A stretch of DNA of 64,000 nt, from assembly GCF_014839805.1 (NCBI RefSeq), contig NC_051134.1, positions 12,307,170 to 12,371,169 of the forward strand, in the 5' to 3' direction. This document shows, one piece after another, positions 15,101-23,936 of the stretch; position 1 is the stretch's first letter; each line of letters opens with the position of its first letter. The notes under the pieces are model-generated. The model did no database searches. It was given only the letters and a program-made list of their open reading frames with translations, and was not told the DNA's origin. The stretch is from Manduca sexta (lineage: Eukaryota > Arthropoda > Insecta > Lepidoptera > Sphingidae). The translations under genes and the position numbers were made by a program.

Positions 15101-15175
15101 TACTTTTATTAATTTATAATATGCGGTTAAGTACTCTTTTTAACTTACCTTCGTGTATTTTATCTGCGGTGCCAT
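3155..15175 (-). CDS. Aldehyde dehydrogenase, class 1/2-like (11 exons)
   Basis: Oxidises aldehydes to acids with NAD(P)+; probably cytosolic, because the N-terminus (MAPQIKYTK) looks like cytosolic ALDH1 and shows no transit peptide. Exons, in coding order: 15175-15149, 8463-8359, 7782-7515, 7406-7290, 7214-7027, 6594-6492, 5922-5738, 5516-5352, 4683-4526, 3978-3904, 3224-3155. All junctions are GT/AG and phases join without error to give 486 residues plus TAA, close to the usual family length of 490-500. Key residues fall exactly 13 below mammalian ALDH2 numbering: Asn156 in PWN, Lys179 in [10 protein letters not shown], Glu255 in LELGGKSP, Cys289 in GQMCIAASR and Glu386 in EEIFGPV. It should therefore be catalytically competent. 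Unlike typical ALDH1/2, the nucleophile is flanked by Met and Ile, and the usual NGKP motif reads NGII. Intron 1 is about 6.7 kb and repeat-filled. The family call is secure; substrate is unknown. Confidence 0.93.
4299..4452. mobile_element. MITE, 'gatcccaatc' family, copy 1
   Basis: About 150 bases with imperfect terminal inverted repeats: 'caataaataatcccaatcgg' on the left, 'gattgggatcgtttatta' on the right, and inner 'gattggttcattctgg' shared with copy 2. Non-coding. It lies in an intron of the aldehyde dehydrogenase, between 3978 and 4526. Confidence 0.7.
6203..6390. repeat. Interspersed repeat ('cggaacacaa...ggtggcag' family), copy 1
   Basis: Shares 'ctgagacat', 'ccggaacaca', 'ctgttgcttggtggcag', 'aatagacactgcaatggtac' and 'acctaccac' with 35530-35680. 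Apparent short ORFs here are chance. It lies in an intron of the aldehyde dehydrogenase. Confidence 0.6.
8690..9445. repeat. Probable transposon remnant with inverted ends
   Basis: Begins near 'acagtgtgtcccagaaatta'. 'atcacctccatgtatgttcc' followed by gcga at 8758-8782 returns as its near reverse complement 'tcgcggaacatacatggtga' at about 9418-9440. The 640-base interior is non-coding. Intron 1 of the aldehyde dehydrogenase. Confidence 0.45.
9445..9540. repeat. Short repeat, first of a pair (see 10179-10262)
   Basis: 'ctgttatgtgaaattatttt' to 'gtttttgaaggcggtt' recurs almost exactly at 10179-10262. Both lie in intron 1 of the aldehyde dehydrogenase; probably ends of a small non-coding element. 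Confidence 0.55.
9712..9818. repeat. TCTCGG-rich tract, left
   Basis: Dense 'tctcggtctcggccgagat' words ending 'gtctcggtcgagcctta'. A related tract ends with the same 'tctcggtcgagcctta' at about 12055-12070. Confidence 0.6.
10534..11288 (+). repeat. Same interspersed repeat family, copy 2, with internal 123-bp tandem units
   Basis: Starts 'ctagcttttgcccgcggctc' and ends 'ataatagtatagat'. Inside, a unit of about 123 bases recurs: 'gttcct(a/g)agattagc' stands at 10979, 11102 and 11225, each preceded by 'agcgtgatgatata' and 'acaaagggctat'. It lies in intron 1 of the aldehyde dehydrogenase. Confidence 0.7.
11950..12072. repeat. CCGAGA/TCTCGG-rich tract, right
   Basis: Repeats of 'gccgagaatctcgg' and 'gagaccgagaccgagatctc', then 'ggtcgagccttagtgtctag'. 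Non-coding despite a short open frame. It is probably the other end of the same or a related transposon as 9712-9818. Confidence 0.6.
14215..14303 (+). pseudogene. MRI1: Isolated exon of methylthioribose-1-phosphate isomerase
   Basis: An 89-base segment between a TTTACAG acceptor and an ATGAG/GTAAGG donor. It reads [20 protein letters not shown] followed by [10 protein letters not shown], matching the conserved VRGAPAI-IVGCLSLAVE block of MRI1, the methionine-salvage enzyme that isomerises methylthioribose-1-phosphate to methylthioribulose-1-phosphate. The exon is open with good splice sites and lies on the opposite strand inside intron 1 of the aldehyde dehydrogenase. I found no other MRI1 exon on either side: neither the N-terminal part nor the long C-terminal catalytic part. 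It is therefore either a stray duplicated exon or one exon of a gene whose other exons I missed or that were misassembled. The homology is clear; whether it is a working gene is not. Confidence 0.7.
14630..14822 (-). mobile_element. SINE fragment, same family, 3' part
   Basis: Reverse orientation: 'atatcagccctgtattatat', 'actactgagagggaa', 'ggattggtagact' and 'aggtttcctcatcgatg'. The tRNA-like head is missing. It lies in intron 1 of the aldehyde dehydrogenase, about 330 bases from the orphan MRI1 exon. Confidence 0.75.
15149..15175 (-). CDS. Exon 1 (start codon) of the aldehyde dehydrogenase
   Basis: A 27-base coding start, ATG at 15175-15173, encoding MAPQIKYTK and ending AAG before a strong GTAAGT donor. 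Phase 0 matches the exon at 8463-8359, which begins [10 protein letters not shown]; together they read like the N-terminus of ALDH1 proteins. It was chosen over other starts because that second exon opens directly after a CTAG acceptor and has no ATG of its own. The 5' UTR and promoter should lie just above 15175; no clear TATA box was recognised. Confidence 0.85.
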
Positions 15176-16778
15176 TGTCACGTAAACCTCCAGAACGTCT
15201 GCACATAAATGCAGAATTAAAAACCGTTAGATATCACAATAAGCCCGGTGTAAAAGATACAGTATGTATCGTTATCATTATCAGAATGACATTTACTTAC
15301 TTATTATCTTTGTGTGGAACAATAAACACAAGTGAGAAGGGTTCCTTTTTTTTATACCGTTTTATAAAAAATGCTTCTAGTTCCTACTGGGTATGTTCCA
15401 AATATTCCCATCCGCATCCGAAAGCGGGAATCTTCCGAATTCCGCATTAATTTTAACATGTGTATTCTCATCCGCATGCACGTTAATCAAAACGGATTTA
15501 TTATGGAATTATGCAGTATGCATCTTTGCAAAGCAGTCTTAACAAAAAAAAGCTGCGATGGTAGGCATGGCAAGATATTGAAAATATAATGCACAATTTT
15601 TTTAAATAGTCTTAATATAAAGAGTATAATAAAATCAAGAAAATGAAAATTACGATAAATTCATACAACCACGGACGCCTATTATACCTACATATATTAG
15701 TACGCCTTTGCTAGAACGCTATAATGGACTTAAGTGCATACAGCTAACCTAACTAACTTCAGGTTTATGTGACATAACTTTCAAAACAACAGACGTACAC
15801 AGTGTGTATTTACAGTTGATATTAATCGAGTCGCCGGAGTAAAACTAAGATTTACTAAATGGATGGTGGTAAAAGTTCGAAATGAAAGATGATCTCACAA
15901 CATTTAGAAAATTTGCCATTTAGAGTCAGTAATATTATATTTTACCGGGATACCTTAGGATTTATCGTAATGTGTGATTTTACAGTAAAATATTGTATAA
16001 ACAATACACTAGTAACTGTAGGCTGGCCAATAGGGCAACCGCCCAGGGTCCTATGCTTCGAGGGGCCTCACGTTTACAAGGGGGATAAAGTAAAGGCAAT
16101 GCCATCCTTCGATAATCGGGTACAAAGATCTACCGCACAGAGCCTCGCATTATTTTAAGGCCATTACTGAGGTACAGCCGTGCCCTTACAACCATGTAAG
16201 TATTACGCGGCCTACCGCTCAAGGTCACGTGATCCAAGGAGCTTCGTACTTAAAAAATCAGAGTAACTTTAGTTAATAGAACCATTATGTAATAGTTGCG
16301 ACTCGCGACCATCACGAAACAAGTATGTACTTAATACAAAATAATTTATGTGGGAGGCCAGCAAGCTTCTTGATCTATAATACTTACTGTAGTACCTACA
16401 TCAATTAGGTAAGTAACGTTAGTTAAGCTTTTTAGGATTCCGTACCTTAAAGGAACCCTTATAGTATTACTTTGATGTCCGCCTGTTTGTCGACAGACAC
16501 TCAGAAACGCGTAGTGGTATCAATTTGAAATTTATATTCCTCTCGGGTCTACGGTCTTTTTCAACTGTAAAAATATTAAACTTATGAGGGAAAGTGAACA
16601 AAAGATATGGCCGTTTATATTTTGCGGTTTCCAAGAGGAATCAGAGCTTATAGGGTTCTTCCGCAAATCTAGAATCATGAAATTTGGCAAGAAGCAATGT
16701 CTTACAGTACCTACATAATATAAAAGAAAAGCTCTGAACACCGTATATATGAGAAATACTTAATACTTATATACATAC
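15176..16778. other. Region upstream of the aldehyde dehydrogenase
   Basis: Should hold its 5' UTR and promoter close to 15176. Short ORFs here (15889-16158 plus, 16532-16741 minus) show no motif; 'ggccaatagggcaaccgccc' near 16024 looks like repeat remnant. Confidence 0.4.
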
Positions 16779-16912
16779 CTTTTGTACAAGTTCATACAGA
16801 ACCTCGGTACGGAAGACCAACTCGCACTTGTCATTGCCCTAATCCAAAGACCGTAATCTATGAACTTGCCACGGGCTTCTCCGGTGTTGCCATCATCTTG
16901 TTCTTCTTCTTC
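16779..16912 (-). CDS. Exon-like segment, product not recognised
   Basis: On the minus strand, 134 bases lie between TTCTTTAG and AAAAG/GTATGT, a good acceptor and donor. The phase-0 reading is open throughout: four Glu, then QDDGNTGEARGKFIDYGLWI and RAMTSASWSS. After FIDYGLWI another frame reads GNDKCELVFRTEVLYELVQK, which looks more protein-like and suggests a one-base indel. This would fit the small indels seen in the neighbouring duplicated block. I do not recognise the family. It lies just upstream of the aldehyde dehydrogenase start on the same strand and stops about 110 bases before the duplicated block begins. It could be one exon of an otherwise lost gene or an old gene fragment. Confidence 0.35.
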
Positions 16913-17396
16913 CTAAAGAAAGCGGCTAATGCTATTGTCAAAGTCCAAAGACTATGTTGCCAAGTAATTGTTGTATTAAATGACTATATCTTGACAGTAA
17001 TGACAGATTGTAGGATTTTTACCTCAAATTAGGGATATTTCATCACATGACAGAAAAATTTATAAAAACGATATCTGAACGAATTTTGCGGAAATAAATG
17101 AATTATATTCAGAGCCAAACACAACAGATATTATAAAAAGAACTATTTTTCAAATCTGTTTTTCCAAAAGCCTTATTTAGGGGTTTCGCGGTTTCTTAGT
17201 TAAGTTTTGGAATTATTATAAAGTTGTTGCTATTGTCTTACAACATTGCTTTTTTTTTTTTTTTTTTTTTTTTTTTATTTATTTCTGTCCATGGATACAA
17301 GTCCTTCAGACGCATACATAAATTATTTTACCTACTATATTAAACAAATAGTTCTTAGTTATAAAATACAAATAGGAGTTTTGATACAATTTACAA

Positions 17397-20300
17397 TTAA
17401 ATTTTCTTAATAGTACGACTAATGTAGATAAACAAAGCTTTATACATTTGAATATTGGATAATATATCTTCCAATTGGCGGGGAATACTTTCAATGTTAC
17501 TATTTACACATGTACCACTATCACATAAATCGTTCGCTAATAATAAACGGTCAATTCCAAACGCAGGGCACCGAAGTACGATATGATCCAAATCAGCATT
17601 TGCTTGATTACAGTAAGAACATCTGTTACTATTCACTAAATGAAGTCTATAAAGATGTGCTGGAGTCAAACAGTGTCCCAACCTCATGCGGGTGATGCAG
17701 CTAAAAACTTTCTGTCAATATATTTGTGTTGATGATACCAAGGTTTCGTTGGTAATTCTTTCTGTATTTTGCTGTACCATTTTCCTTTTGGTCTGCAGGG
17801 TAAAGTCCCAGTATTCTTTCCATAACAGTTTATTGCTACTTTTGTACAAGCTGTAATAATCGGTAAAATGGACCTTCATCGACTCTGTGTGATCCTCATC
17901 AGGGTTCGCGTGGGTTGCCTTATCTGCTATTTCATTTCCACGTATGCCACTGTGTGATGGAACCCACAAAAATTCTATGTTAAGGTGTTTCTCATCTCGG
18001 AGTTGAGTTAACTTATTTTTAATAGCGTGCACCAAATAATTTATTTTATAGGAAATGTGGAAATTATTTAATGAACACAAAACACTCTTAGAATCTGAAA
18101 TTATTAAAATATTACTTACATTCGTATTTACATAGAGCAATGCACAATAAATTGCATATACCTCCGCTGTAAATATACTACAGTTAGTACTTATCTTCAT
18201 ACATTTTGTATAATTAAGTTGAGGATCATAAAATGCTGCTGTACAGTAACTATCAGTTTTGGATCCATCTGTATATAATAAATAATAATTATTTTTGCTA
18301 TTCTTAAATTCTAAAAATCAGTATTGTCATGTACAGTATTTACATGTATTATAGGACAATCAATAAGAACTTTAAATGAATTAGTATACAATGGCCAGTT
18401 ACTATATTTTTGAATATGCTTAGAATTCTTTTTAACCAAGTTATAAATTGTTTGGATTTCAGGTATTGTCCCATGTACAAGTGAAGGAGCAGTGACTACA
18501 TTAGATGAGACTGGTTCTATGTCCAGAGGACTCAATTCGAGTTGTTTGTGAAGAATGCTATTGTTTAAGGATACTATTTTCAAATAAAATCTTTGGGCCA
18601 ACTGTAATCTACGCAAAACCAGAGGAGGTATACAAGTTTCTATTTCTAGTGAGTTAATAGGTGTTGATCTCATAGCTCCACAAATGAGTCGCAGGCCCAT
18701 GTTTTGTATCACATCTAACTTCTTTAAATGAGTTCTGCTAGCATTCATGTAGGCTAAACTGCTGTAGTCAAAGTGACTTCTAATTATACTCTTATACAAC
18801 ATAGCCATTGTTTTTGGGTCAGACCCCCCAGTAAGTGCCTGCTAAATGTCTTAGTAAATTAATACCATTTAATGCTTTTTACAAATATGTTTAATGTGTT
18901 CATCAAACTTAAGCTTATCATCAATAATAACTCCTAAAAATTTGTGTTGTTTTACCAATGGAATTTGAGTTGTGTTGTAAAAATATTTACATCATCTACA
19001 TTTAACTGTTTACTAAAAACTAAAACTGAACTTTTGAAGGGCTAATATCAAGTTTAAGTTTATTATGATAGAAATTGTACAACTGTTTCAGTGCATTGTT
19101 AATGTTACTTTGAGCAACATGCAAATTTTGATTTGTGCTATACAAAAGCAAGTCATCTGCAAATTGTAGGATCTTAACATTTGTTGTGTCAACATATTTT
19201 GAAATTTCTGAGGTATATAAATTATATAATAGTGGCGACAGTGTAGCCCCTTGCATAACACCTCTATTTACACATCTAGGCCCATGCAGTTTGTCATTAT
19301 ACTTCACATATACAGTTCTATCACTCATAAAGTTATACAACCACTTTAAAACTTGGGCAGGTATACCTGTGTTGTATAAAATCTGAATGAGTTCTTCTAT
19401 ATTAACATTATCAAAAGCACCTTTTACATCTAAAAATACACATATCATATTGGAGTGACTTAATTTAGCTTGTTTTATGTCAAATATTAATGATACAAAG
19501 CTTTCAGAACAACTTTTGCCTTTTCTGAAGCCAAACTGTACTGAAGGAATTACATTAGTTGACTCAATGAAATAATCTAATCTTAATTTTAACATATTTT
19601 CAAATAGTTTACCCAAACATGAAGATAATGAAACTGGCCTATAAGATGTTGCACTGTTTATGGGCTTATTAGGTTTTAATATAGGAATGACACATTGAGT
19701 TTTCCAGGTAGTTGGTATTACTATTTCCTTCCACATTCTATTGTAAATACTAAGTAAAATGATTTGTGCATTCAAATGTAATTTTTTAACCAATAAATAT
19801 GGAATGTCGTCTAGTCCGGAGTAGTATCTCTTCTTGATTTCAAAGATATATGTAATTCATTTAAGTTAAATGTACTATTAAGAAATGTGTTAATATCAGT
19901 TTCAGTTGCACTTTCAAATAAATAAGTTAATCTATCTTGACTGATTTGTGTTGTGTCTGTTAAATTATTTATAAAATCAGGAACCCAGTCATCATTAAAA
20001 TTTCTGTTTTTGTCACTAATCCCTATCCTCTTAAATTTTCTAACATATCCCCATATTCGAGAAATTGGTGTTAGTCTGTTGAAACTACCACATAAGTTTT
20101 GCCAAGAAGTAATGCTCTCCTCTTTTAATATTCTTTTCTTAGCAGCATCTAACTTTTTATATTTTATCCAATTTTCTATTGTAGGCTGTGAAAAATAATC
20201 TTTCAGAGCTTTCTTAGAATTATTTACGACATCAGTACAGTTCTGATTCCACCATGGAACAGGTTTTCTAGAAATTGAGTTAATTGATCTTTTTTTAACT

Positions 20301-21150
20301 TTAGGAATAGTTTTATCTCTTAAGTTTTTAATATTTGAACAAAATTATTATACAATGTTAGGGAACTATCATTGACCAGATCCAAAATGCGAAAATCCGT
20401 TTTCACTCAGAGAACAGTATTCAGGCCAATTTGCTTTGCTATATATATATTTACTTTCATTTACAGGAGAGACACAGTATGATGATGGTTGCACATTTAT
20501 CTCAAGAAAAGTTGGAAGGTGGTAACTACCCATTGGGTCATCATGAACATACCAATTGCAAAGATGAGCAATAGAAGAACTAGTAAGAGCCAAATCTAAT
20601 GCAGCAGCCTGTCTACCAGGATAAGGGACCGTTGTTGTAGATCCATCATTTAAAATGCATAAATCACAATCATCTATAAGGTTAAACAAGCATTTACCCC
20701 TATTGTTGTCATAATTAGATCCAAAAGCCATGTGATGAGCATTAAAATCACCCATTATAACACAAGGCCTTGGTAAGGAATTTATAAGTCTCTTCAATTT
20801 TAAATCATCAAATTGATTAGTGGGTGGACAATAAATACAAAGTAAATATATACAGCTTGTGCCAGTTTTTAATGAAATACATATATTTTGTATGGACTCA
20901 TGATACAAAGTGTCTATTATACTGTACTGTAAACCATGTTTGATTAGTATACCGACTCCATGATGAGGGTTTTGGATACTTTATAATGAAAATTATATGA
21001 TGGGAAATTTGGAATTCTAGTGTTGGGTTTTATCCAAGTCTCATTAAGAAGACAAATGTCAACAGACTTTTCAACTAATAAATTTTGTAATAAGGCTTTT
21101 TACTCTGCAAACTTTGTATATTATACTGTAATATTTGTAAATAATTATCC
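17397..21150 (-). pseudogene. LINE ORF2 (endonuclease, reverse transcriptase, RNase H), copy 1, frameshifted
   Basis: Pol-like protein of the LINE. The endonuclease part at 20908-20369 has IYCPP and CVIMGDFNAHH. The reverse transcriptase core at 19793-19020 has FLDVKGAFDNV, GVMQGATLSPLLYN and LQFADDLLLYS, the A, B and C motifs including the catalytic FADD. A thumb-like segment follows at 18808-18311. RNase H at 18200-17715 has ISDSKSVLCSLN and WVPSHSGIRGNEIADKATH. The C-terminal Cys/His motif at 17687-17397 reads CSYCNQANADLDHIVLRC. At least four frame breaks separate the blocks, several at homopolymers. The catalytic motifs themselves are intact, so the element may be young and damaged mainly by sequencing indels. 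Confidence 0.85.
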
Positions 21151-21151
21151 A

Positions 21152-22218
21152 TTAAATTAAATTTGATAAGAATATTTCTTTAATTTTCTTAGTAGTAAGT
21201 GGAGTATTGTCGGAATTATTACCTAGAGTAACAATGGATTTCACTATTGCCTTAAGAATAATATCATTATTAGCTATTTCCTGTACATTAAGTTCATTAT
21301 CTTTAGAATTATTTGTATTTATTTTTGTGGGCAATGCAGGGAAAGATTTGTCATTATAGATAAGTGGTGTACTCACAACAGTGGCATACGAATTCTGGAA
21401 ATATTTGTTTTTTCTCCTCCATTTTCTTCTTTTTATTGGGCAATCTCTGGACACTGCTAAGTGGTTACCCCCACAATTTATGCACACTATTTCTTCCACG
21501 TCACATTCTTTTATAAGAGTGCTTTCCAGCACATGATGAGCAATTTTGGATTCCTCGGCATACCTTTGCAGAATGGTTAAATTTAAGGCATTTGAAACAT
21601 TGAAGGAGTGGAGGTATATATTGGGTAACTTGATATCTAAATAATTTTATATAAGCATACTGGGGTAAGGATGTTGAGGCAAATGTTACTATGACTGTAC
21701 CCATAGGTGTTAATATACCATCCACTTTCCTCATCATTCTTTTGATCGAAATAATTTCACTGTCACAGCTGATATTCCTGTATATCTCTTCGTTACTCAT
21801 ATCTTTGGGTACATATCTTAATACTCCCATTTTTTCAGTTAGATAGGAGGGAATGAAAGCTTTTAATTTATTTTTAATAAAAATCTTCCATTTTCAAAAA
21901 CTGTTGGCAGCTCCCGCTGTTTTGAAGGATACACCAATTTTAAAGCATTTATTCTGTGTACTCCAATTATGCCTTTGACATTGTCACAAAACAGATTTGT
22001 TAATGTAATAGGGTTTTATTCCCCACTTTTTCATTTTCAGTCGACTCAACATAAACTATATATTCACAAGTACCATTTTCCAGGAAAAGTCTCTTATAAT
22101 TAGGCTTTATAAAAATTTTATATTTGTCCAAATTACTGGCCTTAGGATCACTGGTGGAAATTTTGCATATTTCCTTTTTGATATCTCCAGGGTCCTCTCC
22201 ATCATTGGGAGGACCCAT
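21152..22218 (-). pseudogene. LINE ORF1 (gag-like, CCHC knuckles), copy 1, frameshifted
   Basis: Nucleic-acid-binding protein of the LINE, which packages the element RNA. It starts MGPPNDGEDPGDIKKE at 22218. The middle part carries the knuckles CFKCLKFNHSAKVC and CSSCAGKH, and the last part has CINCGGNHLAVSRDC. The reading breaks near 22000, between about 21990 and 21830, and near 21510, so three frames are needed. Copy 2 is continuous at the last break but broken elsewhere, so at least some breaks are probably sequence errors. It stops at 21152, just before ORF2. Confidence 0.8.
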
Positions 22219-23085
22219 TGTGGAATACTTTATTTACAAAACTATATTACAAAGTATTTATCAATATTTACTAGCAAAAAATAAAATAAAATTTAAGCGA
22301 TATTAAAAATTGCCGCCTTATTTGACTTCCCGCCAAAAAGTCCTCAGTATCACAGATCTTACAACATTGCGTCTAAACACGGTTGCCAGATGGGGGTTCT
22401 GCACAAATTTGGCAGAATTTAAGGCTATGGAGGAGGGGGTTAGGGGGGAAGCTTTAGAGGTATTGAATCGATTCAGAGCTACATTACTTACTATGCAATA
22501 TACTCCTTTTAGAGGGAAAATCCGGGATTTTTAGTCGCGAGTTCTATTGAAAATAATAAATTTTAGGGCTTTTTATCTGAAAATCCTCTATTAAAGGGTA
22601 TTTTACCTTAGAGTTAGTGTATTACAAAACAGACTTCTAACAACATTGTATTAAAATGTCAGTTTTAGATATCTGTCAAATGTCAATTACAACAGTTTTA
22701 AATTTGTTATTGAGTGTCTGACAGTCGAGTTTATTTATCTCTAATGATTTTATCTATATTTACTTAGTATGTCTGTCCTGCGTATTACATGCGCACATGT
22801 TTTATAACTCTTTACACCCTATGCACATGAATTAATAAATAAATTAAATTTATGGTAATATATAACTTTTATAAGTTGTGGTATTGAATTAAATCACAAG
22901 AGCTCGTGTACATGGGATTTTAAATAATCTCTGAATGTAATCATAGCATATCCTGGACTGTGCGTATATTGTTTTGGAAAAATGGAAAATCATATCAACA
23001 ACTTCGCACTAACATTTCAGGAATAGTATGAGTAAGTTAATATTTTATTATAAGTAGAAATTGTTCATTTTATTTTTATTATTTT

Positions 23086-23585
23086 NNNNNNNNNNNNNNN
23101 NNNNNNNNNNNNNNNNNNNNNNNNNNNNNNNNNNNNNNNNNNNNNNNNNNNNNNNNNNNNNNNNNNNNNNNNNNNNNNNNNNNNNNNNNNNNNNNNNNNN
23201 NNNNNNNNNNNNNNNNNNNNNNNNNNNNNNNNNNNNNNNNNNNNNNNNNNNNNNNNNNNNNNNNNNNNNNNNNNNNNNNNNNNNNNNNNNNNNNNNNNNN
23301 NNNNNNNNNNNNNNNNNNNNNNNNNNNNNNNNNNNNNNNNNNNNNNNNNNNNNNNNNNNNNNNNNNNNNNNNNNNNNNNNNNNNNNNNNNNNNNNNNNNN
23401 NNNNNNNNNNNNNNNNNNNNNNNNNNNNNNNNNNNNNNNNNNNNNNNNNNNNNNNNNNNNNNNNNNNNNNNNNNNNNNNNNNNNNNNNNNNNNNNNNNNN
23501 NNNNNNNNNNNNNNNNNNNNNNNNNNNNNNNNNNNNNNNNNNNNNNNNNNNNNNNNNNNNNNNNNNNNNNNNNNNNNNNNNNNNN
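23086..23585. other. Assembly gap of exactly 500 N
   Basis: Five hundred N bases separate the two copies of the duplicated block. The round length marks a placeholder gap of unknown true size, not a measured distance. Any open reading frame reported across it is meaningless. Confidence 0.99.
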
Positions 23586-23936
23586 CAAATTAGGGATATT
23601 TCATCACATGACAGAAAAATTTATAAAACGATATCTGAACGAATTTTGCGGAAATAAATGAATTATATTCAGGCAAACACAACAGATATTATAAAAAGAA
23701 CTATTTTTCAAATCTGTTTCCAAAGCCTTATTATTTAGGGGTTTCTTGGTTTCTTAATTTAAGTTTGGAATTATTATAAAAGTTGTTGCTATTGTCTTTA
23801 CAACATTGCTTTTTTATTTATTTCTGTCCATGGATACAAGTCCTTCAGACGCATACATAAATTATTTTACCTACTATATTAAACAAATAGTTCTTAGTTA
23901 TAAAATACAAATAGGAGTTTTGATACAATTTACAAT

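Larger units (their letters stand above)
17250..22330 (-). mobile_element. Non-LTR retrotransposon (I/Jockey-group LINE with RNase H), copy 1
   Basis: A roughly full-length LINE on the minus strand. The 3' end is marked by a poly(A) tail, seen as a T run at about 17250-17276. The 5' UTR extends past the ORF1 start at 22218; its outer limit near 22330 is a guess. Order from 5' to 3': ORF1 with CCHC zinc knuckles; ORF2 with AP-type endonuclease, reverse transcriptase with FADD, RNase H, and a C-terminal Cys/His motif. This architecture fits the I or Jockey groups; an RNase H domain favours an I-like clade. Several frameshifts interrupt the ORFs. A nearly identical copy with the same flanks lies at 23811-28866. 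Confidence 0.9.
17025..23085. repeat. Duplicated block, left copy (LINE plus both flanks)
   Basis: This interval recurs almost base for base at 23586-29615. The match begins at 'caaattaggg' (17025 and 23586) and ends at 'ttattatttt' (23085 and about 29615). It includes about 225 bases beyond the LINE 3' end and about 750 bases beyond its 5' end. Differences are mostly 1-3 base indels, many in homopolymers, for example a T run of about 30 at 17250 against 6 at 23811. Flank sharing rules out two independent LINE insertions. Confidence 0.93.

Noticed and set aside
19135..19386. Plus-strand ORFs inside the LINE (also 19953, 25669, 26487, 28500)
   Set aside because: They are antisense shadows of the reverse transcriptase and ORF1 frames and carry no motifs of their own.
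23061..23657. Long open frames across the N gap on both strands
   Set aside because: They are made of N codons; no real sequence supports them.
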